Shown here: one piece after another, positions 36,455-45,000 of the stretch
How the letters are laid out: the number at the start of each line of letters is the position of its first letter
Numbering within the stretch: the stretch's first letter is position 1
Origin: an uncultured Lachnospiraceae bacterium
GTDB taxonomy: Bacteria > Bacillota > Clostridia > Lachnospirales > Lachnospiraceae
NCBI GenBank assembly: GCA_910586255.1
Contig: CAJUHR010000024.1
Span: 14,384-78,383, forward strand
Direction: 5' to 3'
DNA length: 64,000 bases
Made by a program: the position numbers and the translations under genes
Notes under the pieces: generated by a model
Seen by the model: only the letters and a program-made list of their open reading frames with translations
Told to the model about the DNA's origin: nothing
The model's database searches: none

Positions 36455-39400
36455 ATGAAAGTGTATGTATCACCAATGATGGATGGGGAAGTGGAAATAC
36501 GTATACCGGAGGAGCTGCAGTCTGCGGATTTTGCGGATGAATATCTACAGATTCAAAGGTTATGTGATGAAGAGTATGACAATGAAATATATGATAAAGT
36601 AACCGTAAGGTTTTTAAATACATTATGGATTGATAATCTGGCAATGATACAACTTTTCCTGATTTTGTATAAATTAAAACAAACGGGAAAGAAGATCTGC
36701 TTTGATTTGGAATTTGATACGAACGTAACAGAGCAAATGCGTTTTGTAAAATATATGGATGATTATGGATTCCTGAAAATGATGGAAGTTCTTGAGGAAG
36801 ATGGCAGTAAACAAGCATATGCCTTGACGGATTCTGGATATAAGGAGCTGGAGGCCGGAAATTTTCAGAGTTCAGAATGTTTTATGCCGTTTACGATTAT
36901 TCACCGGCGGGAAGATGTGGCAGAATATATTGAAAATGCTGTTACTGCTTTTCAGGACCGGTTTGCCAATCAGTTTTCTGAATATGAAAAGGATGATTTT
37001 ATTTTTCAAATGTCTGTTTTTTTGCAGGAAACCATTGGAAATGCTTTTGATCATGGATTTGATGATCCACAGGATGGGTTTTGCGGGGTGATGATTCGCC
37101 ATATTCACCGTTCTAATATTGCGGATAAGAGAAAGCGGAGTTATTCGGGACTGCAGAACAATAAGAAAGCATCCAGGCCGTTTCAGTCAGCAAGCTTTAC
37201 CTTTAAAAATCGTTTGCAGCTGATGGGGGAGTATAATCCATATCGCAACAAGATCGGGATAAGGATTTTGGAAAATTATATGCAGATCTTTGTGTCCGAT
37301 GCAGGTATGGGCCTTTTAAAAAGCATGGAGATTTCCGATGCGAAGATGGAGCGAAATCTGATCAATGAGGTATTTCAGAAGGGGAGAAGATCTACAAAAA
37401 ATGTGCGGAATACTCTGGTCGGTGGCCTGGGTATGTTGTATCAGCTTTTGCAGAATCAGGAAAATTTTATCTCCATAAAAGGGGAGTATAACTGGATACA
37501 GATCGCCTGCTCAAAAAAGCAGGACAATAACGGCACATTAAATTATGTTCACAAAAGCGGGATTACAAGTCCGGAGGTTTTAAAAGGATTTACCATTGTC
37601 GGATATATTGACTGTGACTATAAACAAAAAAGAAAGTTTTTTGTACCAGTCGAAAAGGACTATGCAGACAGGATCTATCGGGAGAGATATATTTTAGAGG
37701 ACATGGAAGGGATTGAGAATACGGATGTGATCGATTTCAGAAAGGATATTCCGGATCTTTCAAAAATTTCTTTTCACAGTGATACGGTTTTGTGCTTTGC
37801 CGGATTAAATATAGATAAAGCAATATGGAGCAGCAAGCTTGCCAATGGTTTAAAAAAACCGGATGAGAAAAGAAAAACTTTGATTCTTGTAGATATTCCG
37901 GAGCGGGAGGCCAGAAAATATGAGCTGATCTTTGAGGGGTTCAAACTGAATGTGGAGAAGGCCATACTTTTGACCCAAAGCCTGGAGGTGGCAGTGTTCA
38001 CTCCGGGGAAATCCGGACAGGAGACAATGCTTTTCTTTAACAAGGGGGAAACGGAAAATTATAAAAGGTCAGAGGAGGGCAGCATTACCCAGTCCTTATA
38101 CGAATTGCTCAAGGCAGTACGAAAATATGAATCCCAGAAGTTTTGGCAGACGGTCTCTGAGAGCCAGACATTGAAGCAAATGAAGCTGTTTATCAATGAA
38201 AATGTGCTCTGGAATGTGTCTGGAGACAAAGGGATGGATGGTTACCTGGATTTTTCTCAGGCGTGTTTTGACGAGAATATACGGAATTTATTGATATATC
38301 AGCTGTTCCGCCTGCCTGGCTCCAATGACAAACAGAAGTATTTTGAAAGCATGGATCGTTTTACAGAGGATTTGTGTGAAAATGTCAATGACAAGCTGAA
38401 GATTCCGGCCAGGGTAAAAGAATATTTATGTATGCAGCTGGGAAGTGTTTTCGTCACAGGTACATCAAGTAAAACATCAAAAATAGATGTGAAAAGCGAT
38501 GGGGAAAATGAGTACTATTATTTTCTGCATCCGGTCAATCCGGCAGATGCCAAAAGCAAGATCCATGCTTTATTATCCTGGCCGTCTGAGAAGCTTGCCA
38601 ATCAATTGTTTCAGGAATCCTGTTCGGAAACGAAATATGAAAGGCTTGCCAAAACGCCTTTTCTGGCTCCTCAGGGCACGGCCTATTTTGCCGGACAGCA
38701 TTATATGGATATAAAAGAATCCATCGAGCTGAAACCGGATGCATTGTATTCTCTTTTGCAAAAGGATAGTCTGTGGACAAAACGGCTCATTAAAATTGCC
38801 CATATTGATATGGTTAATTATCATGATTATCTGTATCTCAATGTGGTGTCTGTTTTTAATAAGCACTATATGGAAAGCCGCTCCAATGCAATGTATGTGG
38901 AAGAAAACAGCTTTGATTATTTGTTAAAAAGAATGTATTTTGCTCTGGGGCGAAGCAGGGGAGAAAGCTATGAGAAGGCCATAGAATCGGATATACAGCC
39001 AGAGTACAGACGGATCGTGAAGGGAAAGATTAGTTCGGATGGCATACCGCAGACCCCGGGACTTTTTGTTTATTTGACTGATTATGAGACAATGGAGATT
39101 GTATCAAAGCTTAAGGGGTTCTTTTCTGATCAGATGCAGAAGCATATTATCCCTATTGCGCCGGTCAGCAAAAAGAGAGGCTCTTCTGCATTGTTGGTAT
39201 CGCCTGTTTTGATGGAGAACATTCGGGAAAAGCTTCAGCTCATAGAAAAGGAAAACCCCGGGAAGGAGACGCGGGTTACAATTTTTATTGCTTCTGTGAC
39301 TTCCACAAAAATGCAAAGGGAGCTGAAGCATATATTGTACCGCCTGGGGGCAAAGCAGATCAAATGCTTAAGCCTGGTAGACAGGCAGAGATTCCCTTTA

Positions 39401-40990
39401 GGTTCCAGAGAAAGGGAGTCCTACAATTCTTTCTGCAAAATTGACCTGCCAAAGATCGGAACAGAGAACCGGTGTAAGCTATGCCTGGGAATCAGTAGAA
39501 TTCAGGAGTTGAAAAACGGACTGATATCTCCTCAAATGCAAAAGCGGTGCGATGAAATCCTGTTTACCTGGGGGAATGCAAAGGCGTCTGACAATCTGTA
39601 CGGGCGAGGCGTTCAGCCCCGTGGCTGTGTGGTTTCACCGGAAATTCAAAAGCGAATTGAGGAGATTTGCGGGCAGTATCAGATCAACCGGATTGAAATC
39701 AGCACAGATGTGGGATTAGTTTTGTTTTCCGTGGAGAACGCGGCGATTACCATGTCGGTTGATTTTCTTATGGATTGTTTAGAGGACAGGGAGGTAGGAG
39801 ATGAGACGAAAATTCTGATGATCTCCGCCCATTTGCTGATGTTTGGCAGTGAGGAGATCGTCCCGTCTGATAAGAGTTATCTGGCTCAGCTGCTTTATAA
39901 GCTGCTGCAAAGACAGACCGGGTCCAATGAGTATACAGCATTGGCTTGTACCATGATCCTGGCCCAGAAGAAGCGGATCTTAGAGATGCTTCATGAGCAT
40001 TACAAAAAGTACTGGAAGTGGACGCGCTTTCAGAACACGGATTTTATCATTGCAAGTGTGGGAATGTTGGGCTTTGTGGAGAGAAACCATCAGGACGGGG
40101 TGCTGAGCTATTGGGTAAAAAAATCAAAGGAGGAGTATCTGGATTATTTATACGGGATTTTTCTTCTGACTGATGGAAATGACATAACACGGCATAAGAC
40201 AATATTGGCAAAGCTTAAGGACAGCAGCATCTGTATTTCAAACATGGATTATATATCCGCAGACAATGATGCCGGCTTTCTTAAAACGGCTTATCAGAAA
40301 ATGCCTCATTCCTATTTTGCGGATCCGGAGGATTATCAGAAAAAGAGAGACAATATTGTCAGCAAGATTGAAAAGGTCAAAGGTTTGCTGGAAAAGGCAG
40401 TGAACGGAGGGCTGGAATGGACGGAAAAATCAGATCTTTCCAAGCAGACTGTAGAAATGTTTCGTTGCACCAGCGATTTTAACCGGGAGCTTTTTATGAA
40501 ATCTACAGAAGAGGATCTGAACACTCTGAGAAAGAAGCTGCAGAGAGTTGCAGAGCAGGCAAGTACCTACAACCAGAACAGAAATATAAGCTGTTACGTA
40601 CAGGTGATTCAGGCAGATGGAATCAGCGGCACCAAGTATTTTTGCTATTTGGAAGATCTTCAGCGGGAAATCCTGTATTTAATGTCTGATTTCAGGCATG
40701 GAGACAAGCAGAATCCCATGATCGGAGAGGACGGAGAAAAGTATGACGGGATGGTCGGGGTAAAACTGGAAGAATCCTGTATGCGGTACTGTTTTAGTAA
40801 CCATGTGCCGGAGGGATTTTCTCTGGAGGTGGTTGAAAAGAAAAAGGAGCTGAAATATAATCGTCCAACGATTTTAAATCTCCGCATGATATTTGGAAGA
40901 GAGAACCGGGAGCCTTTGTTTGAATATGGCTTAGATGAAGGAGAACGGCTGTTTACTGCAAAGCTGAGGATTCCTTATTTAAACCCGTGA
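36455..40990 (+). CDS. giant GHKL-ATPase domain protein of unknown function
   Basis: A 1511-residue protein. Residues about 40-110 look like a STAS-type fold (VTVRFLNTLWIDNLAMIQLFLILY). Residues about 155-350 form a histidine-kinase-like (GHKL) ATPase: ETIGNAFDHG is the N box, VSDAGMGL the G1 box and GGLGMLYQLL the G2-like loop. No phospho-accepting His domain is seen. Near residues 930-985 a strand-loop-helix (VTIFIASVTSTKMQRELKHILYRLGAKQIK) recalls a phosphoribosyltransferase core with a degenerate PRPP loop, followed by a CKLC pair. The rest is not recognised. It is flanked by a radical SAM gene and a receiver-phosphoesterase gene. Function is unknown; signalling or defence is inferred. 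Confidence 0.75.
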   Translation: MKVYVSPMMDGEVEIRIPEELQSADFADEYLQIQRLCDEEYDNEIYDKVTVRFLNTLWIDNLAMIQLFLILYKLKQTGKKICFDLEFDTNVTEQMRFVKYMDDYGFLKMMEVLEEDGSKQAYALTDSGYKELEAGNFQSSECFMPFTIIHRREDVAEYIENAVTAFQDRFANQFSEYEKDDFIFQMSVFLQETIGNAFDHGFDDPQDGFCGVMIRHIHRSNIADKRKRSYSGLQNNKKASRPFQSASFTFKNRLQLMGEYNPYRNKIGIRILENYMQIFVSDAGMGLLKSMEISDAKMERNLINEVFQKGRRSTKNVRNTLVGGLGMLYQLLQNQENFISIKGEYNWIQIACSKKQDNNGTLNYVHKSGITSPEVLKGFTIVGYIDCDYKQKRKFFVPVEKDYADRIYRERYILEDMEGIENTDVIDFRKDIPDLSKISFHSDTVLCFAGLNIDKAIWSSKLANGLKKPDEKRKTLILVDIPEREARKYELIFEGFKLNVEKAILLTQSLEVAVFTPGKSGQETMLFFNKGETENYKRSEEGSITQSLYELLKAVRKYESQKFWQTVSESQTLKQMKLFINENVLWNVSGDKGMDGYLDFSQACFDENIRNLLIYQLFRLPGSNDKQKYFESMDRFTEDLCENVNDKLKIPARVKEYLCMQLGSVFVTGTSSKTSKIDVKSDGENEYYYFLHPVNPADAKSKIHALLSWPSEKLANQLFQESCSETKYERLAKTPFLAPQGTAYFAGQHYMDIKESIELKPDALYSLLQKDSLWTKRLIKIAHIDMVNYHDYLYLNVVSVFNKHYMESRSNAMYVEENSFDYLLKRMYFALGRSRGESYEKAIESDIQPEYRRIVKGKISSDGIPQTPGLFVYLTDYETMEIVSKLKGFFSDQMQKHIIPIAPVSKKRGSSALLVSPVLMENIREKLQLIEKENPGKETRVTIFIASVTSTKMQRELKHILYRLGAKQIKCLSLVDRQRFPLGSRERESYNSFCKIDLPKIGTENRCKLCLGISRIQELKNGLISPQMQKRCDEILFTWGNAKASDNLYGRGVQPRGCVVSPEIQKRIEEICGQYQINRIEISTDVGLVLFSVENAAITMSVDFLMDCLEDREVGDETKILMISAHLLMFGSEEIVPSDKSYLAQLLYKLLQRQTGSNEYTALACTMILAQKKRILEMLHEHYKKYWKWTRFQNTDFIIASVGMLGFVERNHQDGVLSYWVKKSKEEYLDYLYGIFLLTDGNDITRHKTILAKLKDSSICISNMDYISADNDAGFLKTAYQKMPHSYFADPEDYQKKRDNIVSKIEKVKGLLEKAVNGGLEWTEKSDLSKQTVEMFRCTSDFNRELFMKSTEEDLNTLRKKLQRVAEQASTYNQNRNISCYVQVIQADGISGTKYFCYLEDLQREILYLMSDFRHGDKQNPMIGEDGEKYDGMVGVKLEESCMRYCFSNHVPEGFSLEVVEKKKELKYNRPTILNLRMIFGRENREPLFEYGLDEGERLFTAKLRIPYLNP

Positions 40991-41016
40991 GCATGAATGT
41001 GTAAAGAGGTGAAGCA

Positions 41017-42648
41017 ATGTATAGATATAAGATTATGATTATTGATGACCAGATTGAGAAGCGGATCGATAATTTGTCGGATTTTTTTACCAATGTTCCT
41101 TTGGATATAAACAAACGGCTGTCCGAGGAACAGCGGGAGGCATATAAGAGGCAGATCGGATTGGAGTATGAGGTTATCTACCCATTGGGACATGAGATAC
41201 TGGACGAGTATGTAAAGGCCAATACGGCAGATGCGTATTTTCTGGATGTTTACTTAGAAAATGAGGAGGATCCGGAAAATAATGTGGGATGGAATTTGGG
41301 GAAGGCATTAAGCGCCATCTATACGCATAATCCCAAGGCCCCCATATTTATGTACAGTACAGACTGGAGAGACCGGGATGTTTTGAAAAAGGTGACAGAC
41401 GAGTTCCGTCAGTGCTTTCCGGGAAAAACCGCCTCCTATTTTTATGATCTCAACAATATTGTGGCTATAGTGGAGGGCTTTCGGGAGGCCGCCCGCGCCA
41501 GTCAGATTGAAAAAATTTCCAGGGAGCGGAAATTCATCAAAAACATGATTGTGAAAGCTTATGGAAAGACGGAGAAAGAGCCTTTTTCCAGGGATAAGGA
41601 TGTGGCGATTCTTCACATTTCAGATATCCAGTACGGGGATCGCAACACCACAGAGTACAACATGAATCTATGGGCGGAAGTGGCAAGGGTGTGCAAAGAG
41701 CTGACCAGGGAGAAAAGGATCTCCGGAATCGATCTGCTGGCCATAACCGGCGACATCTCTATGCATGGAAAAAGTGAAGAGATGAAGATGGCAGTGGATG
41801 ATTTGGAAGAAGATTTGTTTAAGAAGCTTTGGGCGGATGAATTTGAATCAAAGAAATATCAGGAACGGATTTTGCTTGTTCCCGGCAACCATGACTATGA
41901 TTTGAATTTTTGTACAGCGGACTATTTAGTATCGGAGAACGGCCCGAACAAAGGGGATCGAACCATTGATTTTGAAAAGGCGGGAAATTCTCTTCTGGAC
42001 GGGAATCGAAAGAAAATCAACAATTATCACACCATGGGACTGACCGCATATAAAGACTTTGCTTATCGTATCACGGGGAACCCGGTATATTATCAGAAAA
42101 AGTATTTAAACTATGTGGAAAATCGCTACACCAGCTGGAATATGAGATTTATTTGCCTGAATACCTGCGGAGGGATTTGTGCGGAGAAAACCAACGGAAT
42201 CAGCATTGACCAGGAGGAAGTGAGGGAAATTATAAATGGCAATTATGACGACAAGTGCTACACGATTGTGCTGTCCCATCATTCCCCGCTGTTTGAAAAT
42301 GAATTGAAGGATGAAGAAAAAGAACGGTTTCATGTAAGCTGCACAAGTATCATCAATTCATGCCGGGTCAATGTTTGGCTGGGGGGACACCGCCATATTC
42401 AGAAGGATGAAGCAAAGCTGACTACTGCAAAGAAGGTGGAGGTCTATGATGCATCCACTGTCAGTTTGAAGGAGCACTGGGCAAGTGATCCGGATTATAA
42501 GGTACAGACTGTGGACGGAAAAACAGTAAAATCCCGCAGAGGATTTCAGATCATAATATTGAAAAATGACCAGATGGGCTCCTATGAACCGAGTCTGATC
42601 AAATATGTATTTGATGAGGATGGGGTTGCGAAGAAGGTGAGGGGGTAG
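41017..42648 (+). CDS. receiver-like domain fused to a calcineurin-type metallophosphoesterase
   Basis: A 543-residue fusion. The N-terminal 150 residues resemble a response-regulator receiver: the acidic pair in MIIDDQ (Asp10, Asp11), a candidate phospho-acceptor Asp77 in YFLDVYLE and Ser in FMYSTDW. Residues about 195-470 are a metallophosphoesterase with all motifs: HISDIQYGD, ITGDISMHG, VPGNHDYD, VLSHHSP and LGGHRHIQ. The likely reaction is hydrolysis of a phosphodiester or nucleotide, possibly under phosphorylation control. It follows the GHKL-ATPase gene by 26 bases with AGAGGTG before the ATG. Confidence 0.85.
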   Translation: MYRYKIMIIDDQIEKRIDNLSDFFTNVPLDINKRLSEEQREAYKRQIGLEYEVIYPLGHEILDEYVKANTADAYFLDVYLENEEDPENNVGWNLGKALSAIYTHNPKAPIFMYSTDWRDRDVLKKVTDEFRQCFPGKTASYFYDLNNIVAIVEGFREAARASQIEKISRERKFIKNMIVKAYGKTEKEPFSRDKDVAILHISDIQYGDRNTTEYNMNLWAEVARVCKELTREKRISGIDLLAITGDISMHGKSEEMKMAVDDLEEDLFKKLWADEFESKKYQERILLVPGNHDYDLNFCTADYLVSENGPNKGDRTIDFEKAGNSLLDGNRKKINNYHTMGLTAYKDFAYRITGNPVYYQKKYLNYVENRYTSWNMRFICLNTCGGICAEKTNGISIDQEEVREIINGNYDDKCYTIVLSHHSPLFENELKDEEKERFHVSCTSIINSCRVNVWLGGHRHIQKDEAKLTTAKKVEVYDASTVSLKEHWASDPDYKVQTVDGKTVKSRRGFQIIILKNDQMGSYEPSLIKYVFDEDGVAKKVRG

Positions 42649-42704
42649 GAGAAAGGCTTAAAAGGGCTGTAAGCAATTTGTAAGAAATATTTTCCATAAA
42701 TTTC

Positions 42705-42732
42705 TTTGAGCCACTCGTATGGTATTTATAAT
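42705..42732 (+). promoter_or_regulatory. possible promoter of the serpin gene
   Basis: TTTGAG at 42705-42710 and TATAAT at 42727-42732 have a 16-base spacer. The box lies about 100 bases before the ATG at 42837, after the end of the three-gene operon. Confidence 0.5.
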
Positions 42733-42836
42733 CATGAAACAGCAGCCAGGCATCTATAGGCTGACTGTAAAAAATGTGGCTAACCGAAATGAAGTGCTAA
42801 ACACGATATTTGAACATGAAGAGGGAGGAAAGAAAT

Positions 42837-44876
42837 ATGAGGAATCACAAAAAACAGCTTATGGCCTGTCTGATGATAGCGGTAATATCATCATCGGCAG
42901 TTACCGGCTGCCAGGGTCCCCAGAGACCAAAGATAGCCCCAGGACAGAATCAGGAAGCAGAAGAAAGCTCCAAAGAGGAGACTCGGATGCCGGAAAGTGA
43001 GGAGAAGGAATCCATGGAGAATGAGAAGTACAGCAAGGGGGAAACCTGGGAAGCCAGGGAGCCGGAGGCGGTACAACTTTCCCCGGAGGATTATGAGGGC
43101 TGGAATCAGCTTCTGGCTGAGAATGAGATCTCGGAGACATTTGCAAAGGGACTTGATCGTTTTGCATATGAGAGCGGGAGTGCGGTTCTTAAGGAGGCCG
43201 CGGGAAACGGGAATTACAGTCCCTTAAGCCTTTACTATACCCTGGCGATGGCAGGCTGCGGCGCTAGGGGGGAGACGGCCGGGCAGATTTTAGAAAGACT
43301 GGGAGTGACAGACCAAAAGGAGCTGGAAGACCAGTGCCGCAGGCTTTATCAGTCCTTTGCATACTATAGCCAAATGGAACAGGAGAGGATGAAGCATTAT
43401 GGTATGGAGGATTACCGGAGTACCATTGAATTGGGCAATTCCCTATGGATTTCGGATCAGTTGAATGTTTATTCGGAGTACCAAAAGCTGGCGGGGGAGA
43501 ATTTTTTTGCATCCTCCTACGGGGTGGACTTTGGGGATCCGGATACGGGGAAAAAGATGGGCGAGTGGATTTCTCAAAAGACCAGGGGAGTGCTTGCGCC
43601 GCAGCTTGAGCCAGATCCGGCAACCCTTTTGGCGATTATCAATACCCTATATTTTTACGGAGGATGGGCTGAGCCATTTTCGGAGGAAATGACCCAGGAG
43701 GATGTGTTTTACTTAGAGGGCGGAGGGCAGGCTGTGATTCCTTATCTGAACCGGACGCAGATGGAAGGAGCCTTCAAAAGGGGAGAGGGATATACCTTGT
43801 CTTATCTGGGAACCAACAATAATTGCCGGATGGTGTTTCTCTTGCCGGATGAGGACAGAGCCGTGGGGGAATTTTTGGAAAGCCCGGAGAGACTTCGGGA
43901 TGCCATGGAGGTAAAGGAGGAGGACTGGGTCAGCGGAAAGGTGATCTGGAAAGTGCCGAAATTCGATTTCGGCAGCAGCTATCAGCTTAATGATACCTTA
44001 AAGGCTATGGGAATGGAAAGGATGTTTGAGGGGCAGGCAGAGTTCGGTGGAATTTCCCCGGAGCCGCTGATGGTGTCGGATGTGATTCAGGAAACTCATA
44101 TTGGCGTGGACGAGAATGGAGTGGAGGGGGCTGCCTACACGATGATGGCTATGGCCAGAGGAGCCATGATCCAGAATGAGGAGATAGCTGAGATGATTCT
44201 TGACCGCCCCTTTTTGTTCGGAATCCGGGATGATACCCATGATACCTGGCTGTTTCTGGGAGTGTGCAGGAATCCGGAAGGGGAGACTGGGGACGGGGAA
44301 GATAAGATTGCAGGAAAGGAGGCTTCCGGCGGGGAGGAAAAGGTCTCCGGGAGACTGGATTTCGGCGGGGAGGAAAAACTCCTCAGAAATATGGCATTTG
44401 CCAGTGAGAAAGCCCCGGCCGAGAATGACCTGCTTCTGACCTCGGCTCCGGAAATCGGGCTGGAGGATACACTGTCCAGCAATCTGCAGCCATTTATGGT
44501 GCGGTCCGGAAATTGTTCCTGGAATTGGCTGGAGGATGGAGAAATGGTAAGCCTGGTGGCATGCGGCAGTCACCCTTTGAGTATTGATCCGGAAAAAACG
44601 GAAATTTTGAGGATTCCGGATTATAAAGGGCTGGAAGAAGTGAATTATATTTTAAGCTGTACAAGGATGCCGGAGAGGATAACTCTCCGGGAGTGGGATA
44701 TATCTCAGTTGGGAAAGGAAGAGACAGCAGAGCCATTGGTGAAGGTGTATTCAGGGCAATGGATGCTGCCTCTTAAGCCGGACAAGGTCTACGAGCTGGT
44801 GGCAGAGTGGCCGGAGGAAAATCTGGAGGAACAGGGGTTCTTCGGGGAGGCCAGTTATGTGGTGGTGACGGATTGA
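42837..44876 (+). CDS. serpin-domain lipoprotein with C-terminal extension
   Basis: A 679-residue protein with a lipoprotein signal: KKQ followed by a hydrophobic stretch and the lipobox AVTGC with Cys25. After a Glu/Ser-rich linker, a serpin fold occupies about residues 95-480 (NYSPLSLYYTLAMAGCGARG, INTLYFYGGWAEPF). The reactive-loop hinge reads ENGVEGAAYT and is followed by MMAMARGAM, so the scissile bond should fall near Arg-Gly; RPFLFGI closes the domain. A repetitive linker (GGEEK repeated) and an unknown domain of about 130 residues follow. It is likely a surface inhibitor of proteases. The start follows GGGAGG. Confidence 0.9.
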   Translation: MRNHKKQLMACLMIAVISSSAVTGCQGPQRPKIAPGQNQEAEESSKEETRMPESEEKESMENEKYSKGETWEAREPEAVQLSPEDYEGWNQLLAENEISETFAKGLDRFAYESGSAVLKEAAGNGNYSPLSLYYTLAMAGCGARGETAGQILERLGVTDQKELEDQCRRLYQSFAYYSQMEQERMKHYGMEDYRSTIELGNSLWISDQLNVYSEYQKLAGENFFASSYGVDFGDPDTGKKMGEWISQKTRGVLAPQLEPDPATLLAIINTLYFYGGWAEPFSEEMTQEDVFYLEGGGQAVIPYLNRTQMEGAFKRGEGYTLSYLGTNNNCRMVFLLPDEDRAVGEFLESPERLRDAMEVKEEDWVSGKVIWKVPKFDFGSSYQLNDTLKAMGMERMFEGQAEFGGISPEPLMVSDVIQETHIGVDENGVEGAAYTMMAMARGAMIQNEEIAEMILDRPFLFGIRDDTHDTWLFLGVCRNPEGETGDGEDKIAGKEASGGEEKVSGRLDFGGEEKLLRNMAFASEKAPAENDLLLTSAPEIGLEDTLSSNLQPFMVRSGNCSWNWLEDGEMVSLVACGSHPLSIDPEKTEILRIPDYKGLEEVNYILSCTRMPERITLREWDISQLGKEETAEPLVKVYSGQWMLPLKPDKVYELVAEWPEENLEEQGFFGEASYVVVTD

Positions 44877-45000
44877 GTGGTTCGTTTCTTTCGCTGAATC
44901 CGTAAGTATGATGTTTCATGTCGGCGCACAGTGTGGAATCACTTATGTATTCCGGTGTCCGGTTCGTTCCCCATGCCATGTAATTGGTGCTTTGTTCCCG

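Noticed and set aside
43998..44573. Long open frame on the minus strand opposite the serpin gene (191 codons)
   Set aside because: It is a shadow of the GC-rich serpin gene, has no ribosome site and encodes a low-complexity His/Pro/Ser-rich sequence.
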